Shown here: positions 41,578-49,843 of the stretch, one piece after another
Position numbering within the stretch: position 1 is the stretch's first letter
How the letters are laid out: each line of letters begins with the position of its first letter
Assembly (NCBI RefSeq): GCF_003574445.1
Contig: NZ_KZ984575.1
Coordinates: 1-61,664 of the forward strand
Direction of reading: 5' to 3'
From: Streptomyces sp. YIM 130001
GTDB lineage: Bacteria; Actinomycetota; Actinomycetes; Streptomycetales; Streptomycetaceae
Length of the DNA stretch: 61,664 nucleotides
The notes under the pieces: generated by a model
What the model was told of the DNA's origin: nothing
The model's database searches: none
The model's input: the letters and a program-made list of their open reading frames with translations, nothing else
Translations under genes and position numbers: made by a program

Positions 41578-41814
41578 GCGTGCCTCCTTTGTCCGCTCCG
41601 TACTACGTCCTTCTGCTGCTGCCCGTCTCTACCACTGCTCACGACGTACTGCTACGGCCCGCCTCCACAGCCCGCCACCGGCTCCCCGAAACGGTCGCCC
41701 GCCGGCGCCGTGCCGCGGCGTACCCGTAGCGGCGTACTCAGTACAGGACGGGCCCGGACGCGGATTCGGTTCTCCACCACGCCCGCACGGCCCGGTCCCC
41801 GCACAGGGGGGCGG

Positions 41815-42099
41815 TCACCCGCCCCCACCACCGCCACCGCCACCTCCGCAGCCACCCCCGCCACCGCCACCGCCACCGCCACACGACGACCCACCACCGC
41901 ACGACGATCCCCCGCCGCACGAAGACCCATCGCCGCCCCAGCCGCCACCGCCACCGGCACCGGCCCAACCGCTGTTCCGGCTACGGCGGTTGTGGCGCAC
42001 CGAACCGTGGCTGCTGCCGGACTTGATCGCCGCCCCGAACCCGACCACGATCAGTACGAGCAGGGCGCCGATCCCGAGACCGACTCCGAAGAACTCCAT
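41815..42099 (-). CDS. Small membrane protein with Gly/Cys-rich tail, copy C
   Basis: The 94-residue product has an N-terminal membrane helix (FGVGLGIGALLVLIVVGFGA, residues 4-23), a basic linker (SVRHNRRSRNSGWAGAG), and a tail with three SSCGGG units followed by a ten-glycine run with one more Cys. Copies A, B and C share helix, basic patch, SGW-like tryptophan and SSCGGG units. It is the first of the three in transcription order. No ribosome site was examined beyond a nearby GGGGGAAGG. Function is unknown. Confidence 0.68.
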   Translation of the reverse strand: MEFFGVGLGIGALLVLIVVGFGAAIKSGSSHGSVRHNRRSRNSGWAGAGGGGGWGGDGSSCGGGSSCGGGSSCGGGGGGGGGGCGGGGGGGGGG

Positions 42100-42218
42100 G
42101 CCTTCCCCCGTCCCTTCGCCTCCGTTTTGTTCCGTGCCGTTGCGTGCTGTTCCGTTCGGATCCCCGCCCCGGGCCGGAGTAAAGCAGGAGTTGAGGAACT
42201 CGAGAGGTTCGGCGCAGG

Positions 42219-43427
42219 ATGGCGGCCATGACCTCCACCGAACGCCGCCCGCTCCTGAACCGCCGGCTCGCCGAGTTCGGCACGACGATCTTCGCCGAGA
42301 TGTCGGCGCTCGCCGTGAAGACCGGTGCGATCAACCTGGGACAGGGCTTCCCCGACACCGACGGACCCGAGTCCGTACGCGAGGCGGCGGTACGGGCCCT
42401 GCGGGACGGCCGCGGCAACCAGTACCCGCCGGGCCCCGGCATCCCGGAGCTGCGCGAGGCCGTCGCGGAGCACCAGGCCAAGCGGTACGCGCTGACCTAC
42501 GACCCGGACCGCGAGGTCCTCGTCACGGCCGGCGCCACGGAGGCACTCGCGGCATCGCTCCTCGCGCTCGTCGAACCCGGCGACGAGGTCATCGCCCTCG
42601 AGCCGTACTACGACTCGTACGCGGCGAGCATCGCCCTGGCCGGCGGCACCCGCGTCCCCGTCACCCTGCGGCCCACCACCGCCGAGGACGACAGCGATGG
42701 ACCGCGCTTCCGGCTCGACCTCGACGAGCTGCGCGACGCCGTCACCGACCGCACCCGGCTCCTCCTCCTCAACACCCCGCACAACCCGACCGGCACCGTG
42801 CTGACCCGCGACGAGCTCGCCGCGATCGCCGAACTGGCCGTGGAACGCGACCTGTTGGTCGTCACCGACGAGGTCTACGAGCACCTGGTCTTCGACGGCG
42901 AACACATCCCACTCGCCTCGTTCCCCGGGATGCGCGAGCGGACCGTCACCATCTCCTCCGCCGGCAAGACCTTCTCCTTCACCGGCTGGAAGGTCGGCTG
43001 GGTCACCGCGACACCCGAGCTCGTCACCGCGGTCCGCTCCGCCAAGCAGTTCCTGACGTTCGTCTCCGCGGGCCCCTTCCAGTACGCCGTGGCCGAAGCG
43101 CTCGCGCTGCCGGACTCGTACTTCCACGATCTGCGCGAGGACCTGCGCGCCAAGCGCGATCTGCTCGCCGCCGGCCTCACCGACGCCGGCTTCGGCGTGC
43201 ACCGTGCGCAGGGCACGTACTTCATCACCACCGACATCCGCCCGCTCGGCGAGAGCGACGGCTTCGCCTTCTGCCGCTCACTGCCCGAGCGCGCGGGCGT
43301 CGTCGCCGTCCCCAACGCGGTCTTCTACGACCACAAGGACGCCGGCGCCCCCTTCGTCCGCTTCGCCTTCTGCAAACGCGAGCACGTCCTCACCGAGGCA
43401 GTCACCCGCCTCGCGGGACTGCGCTGA
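42219..43427 (+). CDS. Pyridoxal phosphate-dependent aminotransferase
   Basis: The 402-residue product is a class I/II aminotransferase: FGTTIFAEMSALAVKTGAIN, LGQGFPDTDGPESVREA, NQYPPGPGIPELREAVAEHQ, VTAGATEALAASLLAL, LLLLNTPHNPTGTVLTRDEL, LVVTDEVYEHLVFDGE, and ISSAGKTFSFTGWKVGWVTA with the PLP lysine. It belongs to the methionine/kynurenine/DapC-like subgroup, so the substrate cannot be fixed. Two in-frame ATGs, 9 bases apart, are possible starts. The plus-strand neighbours are unrelated. Confidence 0.9.
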   Translation: MAAMTSTERRPLLNRRLAEFGTTIFAEMSALAVKTGAINLGQGFPDTDGPESVREAAVRALRDGRGNQYPPGPGIPELREAVAEHQAKRYALTYDPDREVLVTAGATEALAASLLALVEPGDEVIALEPYYDSYAASIALAGGTRVPVTLRPTTAEDDSDGPRFRLDLDELRDAVTDRTRLLLLNTPHNPTGTVLTRDELAAIAELAVERDLLVVTDEVYEHLVFDGEHIPLASFPGMRERTVTISSAGKTFSFTGWKVGWVTATPELVTAVRSAKQFLTFVSAGPFQYAVAEALALPDSYFHDLREDLRAKRDLLAAGLTDAGFGVHRAQGTYFITTDIRPLGESDGFAFCRSLPERAGVVAVPNAVFYDHKDAGAPFVRFAFCKREHVLTEAVTRLAGLR

Positions 43428-43439
43428 GGGCCCTCGACA

Positions 43440-43897
43440 TCAGCGCGTGCCGCCCTCGTCCGGGAGGGGGAGCTCATCGAGGTCGAGCGTGCAGGTGCGG
43501 CCGTCAGGCAGCGCGACAGGGGTCCACGACCAAGTAGACGGGGATGCCGTACCGGCCGTACTTCGCCGTGCAGTCGTCGTAGTCCGTGCGGACGAGGTGG
43601 AGACGACCTCAGGGATCAACAGGACGTCCGCAAAGCTGTACCGCTTGCCCTCCCGGCGGGCGTCCTCGCGAAGAATAGCCAGGTCAGGGGCAGAGTTCTC
43701 ATCGGCTGGGAAGTCGATGTACACGTCGGAGACGACCTTCGCGTGGCGGCCGAGAGCAGCGGCGGAATCGATCTGCAGCGACCGGATCGTGCTCGAGTGC
43801 TCTTCGCTCCGCGGCGTCATGATCACCTTCCGTCGGCACCGAACAGGACGGTGTACCCCGCGGGGAACTCGGTGTGCATGATCGCGTCAACGCTCAT
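43440..43897 (-). pseudogene. Decayed Uma2 family (DUF820) endonuclease gene
   Basis: Remnants read MSVDAIMHTEFPAGYTVLF, then after a frameshift near 43830 KVIMTPRSEEHSSTIRSLQI, SDVYIDFPADENSAPDLAIL and YSFADVLLIPEVVS. A second shift near 43595 leaves RTDYDDCTAKYGRYGIPVYL in another frame, and a final VALPDGRTCTLDLDELPLPD returns to the first. The usual stretch between VVDP and the C-terminal block is missing. These are the pieces of an intact Uma2 protein, a nuclease-like fold that is abundant in Streptomyces. AAGGAG precedes the first ATG. It should be read as a broken gene. Confidence 0.8.
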
Positions 43898-44091
43898 CGA
43901 CGACTCCTTCCCGTGGGTCGTCAGGAGATACGGCGGAGCCGACCACAGCACCGGTCGCGGCGGAGGTTCCGCCGGATTCCCGCCGGGTGAGGAGGCCACA
44001 GTGCACCGCACGGCGAAAGCCCGGCGCCCGTAGGTCGCCGCTGTGGGGCGACCGACCGGGGCCGGGCTCTCGGGCCGAGCGTGGCCGGGAT

Positions 44092-44649
44092 TCAGCTGTC
44101 GGAATCGTCGTCTTCCGGCTTCTCCGCCGAGTCGACCTCTTCGACCAGGCCGAGGTGCTCCACCAGCCAGCGGTCGAACTCGATCGCCGCGCGCACCCAG
44201 CTGACCGTCGAGGACACGAAGTGCTCGAGGCTGACGCCGGTGCCGATGAGCATCTGCGTCTCACCGATGACGCGGACAGTGGTGGGGCCGCCCTCTTCCT
44301 CGTGGGTGTGGCTGTAGACCTTGGGCCACAGGGTGCGGCGGTTCCAGTCGTCGATCGCGTCGAGGATCTGCGGCTTGGACTCGATGGCGTGCGGCCGGTC
44401 GTAGAACGTACGCACCGAGAAGACCTGCTGGTCGCCCTCGCCACGGAACATGAAGTACGTACGGAAGTTCTCCCACGGCGCCGCGAGGTCGCCCTCGTCG
44501 TCGACGACGTGCTTGAGCTCCATCTGGTCCAGGAGCTGCTTGACCAGGTCCTGGTCGGGCACGATCGGGCCCGCCGGTGCGTCGCCGCCCGGCTGCGGCT
44601 CGGGCTGCTGGCCCCCGAAGTTCGGAATCGAGGACGGGTCGATAGTCAT
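44092..44649 (-). CDS. YbjN domain-containing protein
   Basis: The 185-residue product has a YbjN-like fold: KQLLDQMELKHVVDDEGDLA, FRTYFMFRGEGDQQVFSVRT, FYDRPHAIESKPQILDAIDD and VYSHTHEEEGGPTTVRVIGE, then MLIGTGVSLEHFVSSTVSW. The C-terminus is acidic. YbjN proteins resemble type III secretion chaperones; in actinobacteria they are cytosolic proteins of unknown role. The ATG of MTIDPSSIPNF is the likely start. The gene lies just after clpB on the opposite side of a terminator, transcribed in the same direction. Confidence 0.85.
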   Translation of the reverse strand: MTIDPSSIPNFGGQQPEPQPGGDAPAGPIVPDQDLVKQLLDQMELKHVVDDEGDLAAPWENFRTYFMFRGEGDQQVFSVRTFYDRPHAIESKPQILDAIDDWNRRTLWPKVYSHTHEEEGGPTTVRVIGETQMLIGTGVSLEHFVSSTVSWVRAAIEFDRWLVEHLGLVEEVDSAEKPEDDDSDS

Positions 44650-44770
44650 TCCTGGTACTCCTGAGTATTGCGCGTAGGTGCTCGGGAACTCGGACGTTTG
44701 CCCGGACGTATGCAATCTGCTGCTTCGACCCTAGTCGCGGTGACGGGGCGCCCGTCCACCCGCCAGGGTG

Positions 44771-44799
44771 ACAGCCCCGGCCGTGATGGCCGGGACTGT
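44771..44799. terminator. Hairpin downstream of clpB
   Basis: ACAGCCCCGGCC pairs with GGCCGGGACTGT around a GTGAT loop; 11 of 12 positions pair. It lies 15 bases beyond the clpB stop and before the YbjN gene, so it should end the clpB transcript. Confidence 0.75.
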
Positions 44800-44813
44800 G
44801 CGCCGGGTACCCG

Positions 44814-47459
44814 CTAAGCGGACTCCGGTACCTCCTGCGGTCCCGCGTCCTGTCCCTCGTCCGGCACCTCGTGCACCGAGGCGCGGCCCACCAGAAGGCC
44901 GTCGCCCGCGACGTCCACCCGGACGGTGTCGCCGTCGGCGATCTCGCCGGAGAGGATCTCCCGCGCGAGACTGTCGCCGATCGCCGTCTGCACCAGGCGG
45001 CGCAGCGGCCGCGCTCCGTACGCCGGGTCGTTGCCCTCCTCGGCGAGCCAGGCCAGGGCGGCCGGACTGACGTCGAGGGTGAGACGGCGCTCGGCGAGGC
45101 GCTTCGCGAGCCGTCCGATCTGCAGGGCCGCGATCCGGCTCAGTTCATCCGTGTCGAGGGCCGAGAAGACGACCAGGTCGTCGAGCCGGTTCAGGAACTC
45201 CGGCTTGAACGAGGCCCGGACGACCTTCAGGACCTGCTCCTTCTTCTCCTCCGGCGAGGTGCCCTGGTCGACCAGGTACTGACTGCCCAGGTTGGAGGTG
45301 AGGACCAGGATGGTGTTGCGGAAGTCGACCGTGCGGCCCTGGCCGTCGGTGAGCCGGCCGTCGTCGAGCACCTGCAGCAGGACGTCGAAGACCTCCGGGT
45401 GCGCCTTCTCCACCTCGTCGAGCAGCACCACGGAGTACGGGCGCCTGCGCACCGCCTCGGTGAGCTGGCCGCCCTCCTCGTACCCGACATAGCCGGGCGG
45501 AGCACCGACCAGGCGGGCGACGCTGTGCTTCTCGCCGTACTCCGACATGTCGATACGGACCATCGCCCGCTCGTCGTCGAAGAGGAAGTCGGCGAGTGCC
45601 TTGGCCAGTTCGGTCTTGCCGACACCCGTGGGGCCGAGGAACAGGAACGAACCGGTCGGCCGGTCCGGGTCCGCGACCCCCGCACGGGTACGCCGCACCG
45701 CGTCGGACACGGCCCGTACGGCCTCGCTCTGGCCGATCAGACGGCGGCCGAGCTCGTCCTCCATGCGCAGCAGCTTCTGCGTCTCGCCCTCGAGGAGCCG
45801 CCCCGCCGGGATGCCGGTCCAGGCGCCGACCACGTCGGCGATGTCGTCGGGGCCGACCTCGTCCTTGACCATGGTGTCCTTCGCGACCTCCTCCTCGACG
45901 GCCGCGGCCTCCTCCAACTCCCGTTCCAGGCCCGGGATCTCGCCGTAGAGCAGCTTGGACGCGGTGTCGAAGTCGCCGTCGCGCTGGGCGCGTTCGGCCT
46001 GGCCGCGCAGGCTGTCGAGCTTCTCCTTGAGCTCACCGACCCGGTTCAGGGACGTCTTCTCCTTGTCCCAGCGGGCGGTCAGTCCGCGCAGCTCCTCCTC
46101 CTTGTCGGCGAGGTCGCGGCGCAGTTTGTCGAGGCGCTGCTTGCTGGCCGGGTCGGTCTCCTTGCCGAGCGCCAACTCCTCCATCCGCAACCGGTCGACG
46201 GCGCGCTGGAGTTCGTCGATCTCGAGGGGCGAGGAGTCGATCTCCATGCGAAGCCGTGACGCGGCCTCGTCGACCAGGTCGATGGCCTTGTCGGGCAGGA
46301 AGCGGGAGGTGATGTACCGGTCGGAGAGTGCGGCCGCGGCGACCAGGGCGGAGTCCGCGATCTGCACCTTGTGGTGCGCCTCGTAGCGTCCCTTGAGACC
46401 GCGCAGGATCGCGATGGAGTCCTCGACGGACGGCTCGGCGACCAGCACCTGCTGGAAGCGGCGCTCCAGGGCCGGGTCCTTCTCGATCCGTTCGCGGTAC
46501 TCGTCGAGCGTGGTCGCGCCGACCATCCGCAGCTCGCCGCGGGCCAGCATCGGCTTGAGCATGTTCCCCGCGTCCATCGCGGAGTCGCCGCCGGCGCCCG
46601 CACCGACGACGGTGTGCAGCTCGTCGATGAACGTGACGATCTGCCCGTCGCTCTCCTTGATCTCGGACAGGACGGTCTTCAGGCGCTCCTCGAACTCGCC
46701 GCGGTACTTCGCGCCCGCGACCATCGCGCCGAGGTCCAGCGACACGAGCCGCTTGTCGCGCAGCGACTCGGGCACGTCGCCCTTGACGATGCGCTGGGCG
46801 AGGCCTTCGACGACGGCGGTCTTGCCGACGCCGGGCTCGCCGATCAGCACCGGGTTGTTCTTGGTGCGGCGGGACAGCACCTGCACGACACGGCGGATCT
46901 CCTGGTCCCGGCCGATCACCGGGTCCAGCTTGCCCTCGCGGGCCGCGGCGGTGAAGTCCGTACCGAACTTCTCGAGGGCCTTGTACTGGCCCTCCGGGTC
47001 GGGTGTGGTCACCCGTCGGCCTCCCCTGATCGACTCGAATGCGGTGAGCAGCTTCTCGGAGCTCGCGCCCTGCTTGGAGAGTACGTCGCCGCATCGGCCG
47101 CCCTTCGCGGCGATACCGATGAGCAGGTGCTCGGTGGACAGGTACTCGTCGCCGAGGTCCTTGGCGCGTGCGGCGGCGTCACTGACGACGGCGAGCAGCT
47201 CGCGGTTCGGCTGCGGGGGCGCCACCGTGGAGCCGGTGACGGTGGGCAGGGCCGCGAGCAGGTGCTCCGCACCGGCGCGTACGGCCGCCTGGTCCGCTTC
47301 GACCGCGGCGAGCAGGTCGGTGATGTTCTCGTTGTCCTCGCCCTCGAGGAGGGCGAGGAGCAGGTGCGCGGGGGTCAGGTCCGGGTGTCCTGCGGACACG
47401 GCCCGGTCGGTGGCCGCTTTGACCGCGTCCCGGCTGCGATGGGTGAACTCGGCGTCCAC
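44814..47459 (-). CDS. clpB: ATP-dependent disaggregase ClpB
   Basis: The 881-residue product is the Hsp100 chaperone that pulls proteins out of aggregates with DnaK. Two N-domain repeats cover residues 1-145 (RDAVKAATDRAVSAGHPDLT, STEHLLIGIAAKGG). NBD1 has VLIGEPGVGKTAVVEGLAQR near residue 205, the middle coil runs about 400-520, and NBD2 has FLFLGPTGVGKTELAKALAD. The tail QDAGPQEVPESA is species-specific. It starts at GTG, 10 bases after AAGGAGGAG. A HAIR operator lies about 114 bases upstream, so HspR very likely represses it, as known for clpB in Streptomyces. Confidence 0.98.
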   Translation of the reverse strand: MDAEFTHRSRDAVKAATDRAVSAGHPDLTPAHLLLALLEGEDNENITDLLAAVEADQAAVRAGAEHLLAALPTVTGSTVAPPQPNRELLAVVSDAAARAKDLGDEYLSTEHLLIGIAAKGGRCGDVLSKQGASSEKLLTAFESIRGGRRVTTPDPEGQYKALEKFGTDFTAAAREGKLDPVIGRDQEIRRVVQVLSRRTKNNPVLIGEPGVGKTAVVEGLAQRIVKGDVPESLRDKRLVSLDLGAMVAGAKYRGEFEERLKTVLSEIKESDGQIVTFIDELHTVVGAGAGGDSAMDAGNMLKPMLARGELRMVGATTLDEYRERIEKDPALERRFQQVLVAEPSVEDSIAILRGLKGRYEAHHKVQIADSALVAAAALSDRYITSRFLPDKAIDLVDEAASRLRMEIDSSPLEIDELQRAVDRLRMEELALGKETDPASKQRLDKLRRDLADKEEELRGLTARWDKEKTSLNRVGELKEKLDSLRGQAERAQRDGDFDTASKLLYGEIPGLERELEEAAAVEEEVAKDTMVKDEVGPDDIADVVGAWTGIPAGRLLEGETQKLLRMEDELGRRLIGQSEAVRAVSDAVRRTRAGVADPDRPTGSFLFLGPTGVGKTELAKALADFLFDDERAMVRIDMSEYGEKHSVARLVGAPPGYVGYEEGGQLTEAVRRRPYSVVLLDEVEKAHPEVFDVLLQVLDDGRLTDGQGRTVDFRNTILVLTSNLGSQYLVDQGTSPEEKKEQVLKVVRASFKPEFLNRLDDLVVFSALDTDELSRIAALQIGRLAKRLAERRLTLDVSPAALAWLAEEGNDPAYGARPLRRLVQTAIGDSLAREILSGEIADGDTVRVDVAGDGLLVGRASVHEVPDEGQDAGPQEVPESA

Positions 47460-47572
47460 GGGTGCGTACTCCTCCTTGCGGCCCTGGACAGGGCGGTCGA
47501 TGACGGTCTCGGGGCGGCCCGCGCGAGGTGTTCCGTCCCCCGCCTGAGGCTGACCCGATCAACGTGTACAAA

Positions 47573-47593
47573 GTTGAGTCTACTGCACTCAAG
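47573..47593 (-). promoter_or_regulatory. HAIR (HspR operator) upstream of clpB
   Basis: GTTGAGT and ACTCAAG are separated by 7 bases and match the HspR consensus CTTGAGT-N7-ACTCAAG at all but one position. On the minus strand the site overlaps a likely -35 (TTGAGT), 114 bases from the clpB start. HspR binding here is expected from the Streptomyces literature. Confidence 0.9.
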
Positions 47594-47695
47594 TACGAAC
47601 GGGCGAGCCGATCGGGCAAGGGATTACGGGGTTCGTGGGCCGGCGACGAGGGCGGGCCGGAGGGGCGTCCTCGCCCAAGGAGTAGGTTCCGGGAC

Positions 47696-48100
47696 ATGGC
47701 CACAGATCCGCGGAACCCGTCCGCGTCCTACCTCAGCTTCTGGCGCGAGAAGCACGTCTGCACGTTGACCACGCTCCGCCCGGACGGCACTCCGCACGTG
47801 GCTCCGGTGGGCGTCACCTACGACCCCGACGCCGGCCTGGCCCGCGTCATCACCAGCAGGTCGAGCCGTAAGACCGTCAACATCCTCGCCGCCGGGCAGG
47901 ACGGCGCCCCGGTCGCCGTCTGCCAGGTCGCGGGCAGGTACTGGGCGACGCTCGAGGGCCGCGCCACGGTCCGCACGGAACCGGACCGGGTCGCCGACGC
48001 GGAGGCCCGCTACGCCGAGCGCTACGGCCGGCAGCCGCGGGTGAACCCGGAGCGGGTGGTCCTGGAGATTGCGCTCACCCGGGCCCTCGGCCGGGTCTGA
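47696..48100 (+). CDS. Pyridoxamine 5'-phosphate oxidase family protein (F420-type)
   Basis: The 134-residue product is a small split-barrel flavin/F420-binding protein: ASYLSFWREKHVCTLTTLRP, GTPHVAPVGVTYDPDAGLAR, ITSRSSRKTVNILAAGQDG and VCQVAGRYWATLEGRATVRT. The form matches the TIGR03618 group, which are F420-dependent reductases or binding proteins in actinobacteria. The ATG of MATDPRN is the likely start; the open frame extends upstream over the clpB HAIR site without support. It is divergent from clpB and ends at a strong bidirectional hairpin. Confidence 0.86.
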   Translation: MATDPRNPSASYLSFWREKHVCTLTTLRPDGTPHVAPVGVTYDPDAGLARVITSRSSRKTVNILAAGQDGAPVAVCQVAGRYWATLEGRATVRTEPDRVADAEARYAERYGRQPRVNPERVVLEIALTRALGRV

Positions 48101-48122
48101 GCCGAAACCGGCCGGGAAACGC

Positions 48123-48164
48123 ACAGCGGCGCCACCGTGTTCAGGTCCACGATGGCGCCGCTGT
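48123..48164. terminator. Bidirectional hairpin between convergent genes
   Basis: ACAGCGGCGCCACCGTG pairs with CACGATGGCGCCGCTGT (16 of 17) around an 8-base loop. It lies between the flavin protein stop and the convergent Rieske-like gene, so it should terminate from both sides. Confidence 0.85.
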
Positions 48165-48207
48165 CGGGGGAAGTGCCTGGGCGGTCTGTAACGACGGGGG
48201 AACCGCC

Positions 48208-48531
48208 TCAGGCACTGCGGGGGGTGGCGGGGATCGGTTCGGGCTCGACCAGTTCATGGTCGCGCTGGTCGAGATTCACAAAGATCATTCCGTACCGCAC
48301 GGCGCACCGTACGGGCTGCGGAGCGCCCCGGGGGCGGCGCAGGCAGCGAAAGGCGCGGACGTCGTCGCCGTCCTCGTCCCGGGCGACGACCACCGGCTCA
48401 CCGAACAGGGTGACCATCAACGAATCGCCACGGTGGGGGATTGCCGTGACGAGGTCGATGAAATGCCACCCGGACCGGTAGGCAGACGCCATCTCCCGCC
48501 GAAAGCTGGGGTCGTCCGGCGGGGTCGTCAT
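48208..48531 (-). CDS. Rieske-fold-like protein without metal ligands
   Basis: The 107-residue product begins MTTPPDDPSFRREMASAYRS and contains HFIDLVTAIPHRGDSLMVTL, FGEPVVVARDEDGDDVRAFR and MIFVNLDQRDHELVEPEPIP. This order resembles the Rieske domain of ring-hydroxylating oxygenases. However, the C-x-H and C-x2-H cluster ligands are absent: the two cysteines (RCLRRPRG, VRCAVRYG) do not match. It would therefore not hold a 2Fe-2S cluster. The ATG overlaps the stop of the secreted peptide gene (ATGA), so the two are translationally coupled. Function is unknown; relation to Rieske proteins is inference. Confidence 0.6.
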   Translation of the reverse strand: MTTPPDDPSFRREMASAYRSGWHFIDLVTAIPHRGDSLMVTLFGEPVVVARDEDGDDVRAFRCLRRPRGAPQPVRCAVRYGMIFVNLDQRDHELVEPEPIPATPRSA

Positions 48532-48734
48532 GTGTTCACGCCCGCCGGCGCGCTGTCCCAACTCGGGTCGGGAACTGCGGCGGGCACGAGTTCCGTTTGC
48601 GGGTCACCGGCGGCCGCAGCAATCGTCGCCGGCGCGAAGTCCCAGCTGGGATCCTCCAACTGGCCGACAACGCCCAATGCGGCAGCAGCGATGAAGGAAA
48701 CACCGACCACTGCGCGTATCAGTCTCTTGGTCAT
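48528..48734 (-). CDS. Small secreted peptide with repeated DPSWDxAPA motif
   Basis: The 68-residue product has a signal peptide (MTKRLIRAVVGVSFIAAAAL, then a short GVVGQ cleavage region). The exported part is about 40 residues and carries DPSWDFAPA and DPSWDSAPAG separated by an Ala-rich stretch. A GTG three bases before the ATG is also possible; GTGAGG lies about 10 bases upstream. It is coupled to the Rieske-like gene and divergent from a LuxR-type regulator. A signalling or surface peptide role is a guess from context. Confidence 0.65.
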   Translation of the reverse strand: MTKRLIRAVVGVSFIAAAALGVVGQLEDPSWDFAPATIAAAAGDPQTELVPAAVPDPSWDSAPAGVNT

Positions 48735-48862
48735 CACCGAGCAACCTCACTTGAAGATGTCTCTGCCCACCCCCGTGGCTAAAACCATGGCCCAGACTCC
48801 CCCCTTGCACCACCATGGCCAGGCATCATGTTCCTGGCATGCAGGAGCCTGGGGGTGGACAT

Positions 48863-49843
48863 ATGGAGAAAAAAGCACAGCAGACGGGACACCCTCATTC
48901 GCACACGGAGCTGTGCGAAGCAGGGGCCGAGCTCTATGCGAGCGCGCTCCGAACCGGCCGGATTGCGCGATCGGAGCTGGATTCCGCACCCTGCCTGATC
49001 GACTTGGCACTTCTGCACCCTGATCCGGACGACGCGCAGTGGCTGCGACCGGTTCCCCCGTCGGCCGCGCTCGCCCAGCTTCTCCAGCCGATCGAGCGCG
49101 ACATCCAGGAGCGCCGGCGGCTGACCGTGGCCCTCTCCGACGCCTTTGAGCCATTCATGGCCATCAGTGCGCTGGACCCACCGACCACTCACGCGATCAC
49201 CGTCCTCGAGGGGCTCGGCCTGATCAACGCCACACTGGACCGTGTAGTGGCCGGATGCAGAAGCGAACTCCTCACCGTTCAACCCGGTGGTGGCCGAAGC
49301 GCGCCGGCCGTCAATCAGGGCCTGGGGCGCGTACTTCCCCTGCTCGGCCGCGGCATCAAGATGCGCACTCTGTACCAACACACCGCGCGGCGAACCGAGT
49401 TGACATTGGACTACCTGGAGCGGGTGGGTCCCGAGGTCGAGGTCCGCACCCTCGAGGAAATCATCGACCGGCTGATCATCGTCGACCGTGAGGTCGCGTT
49501 CATCCCGGCCAGACGCGACCGTCAAGTGGCCCTGGAACTGCGGCACCCGGGGCTCGTGCACTATCTGGTGGGCGTCTTCGACCAGTTCTGGCAAGTGGCC
49601 GTCCCGATCAGCGATGAGGTCCCGTACAACTTCAAGGCAGACGGAATAACGGGCGTGCAACGCTCCATCGCCCGGCTCCTCGTCGAAGGACACGTCGACG
49701 AAGCCATCGCGAGGCGACTCGGGATGAACGTGCGCACCTGTCGAGGCCACATCGCCAAGCTCGCGGCTTCCCTGGGCAGTGGGAGCCGTGCCCAACTGGG
49801 CTACCTCATAGCCCGGTCGGGGATTCTGGACCAGGAGCGCTGA
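48863..49843 (+). CDS. LuxR-type HTH transcriptional regulator, copy 1
   Basis: The 326-residue product has an N-terminal TrmB-like winged-helix region (ELCEAGAELYASALRTGRIA, CLIDLALLHPDPDDAQWLRP), a long middle domain of a ligand-sensing type (SELLTVQPGGGRSAPAVNQG, IKMRTLYQHTARRTELTLDY, VEVRTLEEIIDRLIIVDREV) and a C-terminal GerE/LuxR HTH (ITGVQRSIARLLVEGHVDEA, LGMNVRTCRGHIAKLAASL). No P-loop, PAS or receiver domain is seen. It is paralogous to the convergent regulator, with which it overlaps 38 bases at the 3' end. Its divergent neighbour is the secreted peptide gene, a likely target. Confidence 0.85.
   Translation: MEKKAQQTGHPHSHTELCEAGAELYASALRTGRIARSELDSAPCLIDLALLHPDPDDAQWLRPVPPSAALAQLLQPIERDIQERRRLTVALSDAFEPFMAISALDPPTTHAITVLEGLGLINATLDRVVAGCRSELLTVQPGGGRSAPAVNQGLGRVLPLLGRGIKMRTLYQHTARRTELTLDYLERVGPEVEVRTLEEIIDRLIIVDREVAFIPARRDRQVALELRHPGLVHYLVGVFDQFWQVAVPISDEVPYNFKADGITGVQRSIARLLVEGHVDEAIARRLGMNVRTCRGHIAKLAASLGSGSRAQLGYLIARSGILDQER

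Noticed and set aside
42219..43427. Aminotransferase as part of the kynurenine pathway
   Set aside because: It is 11 kb from kynA/kynU on the other strand and its subgroup has many substrates, so no link is supported.
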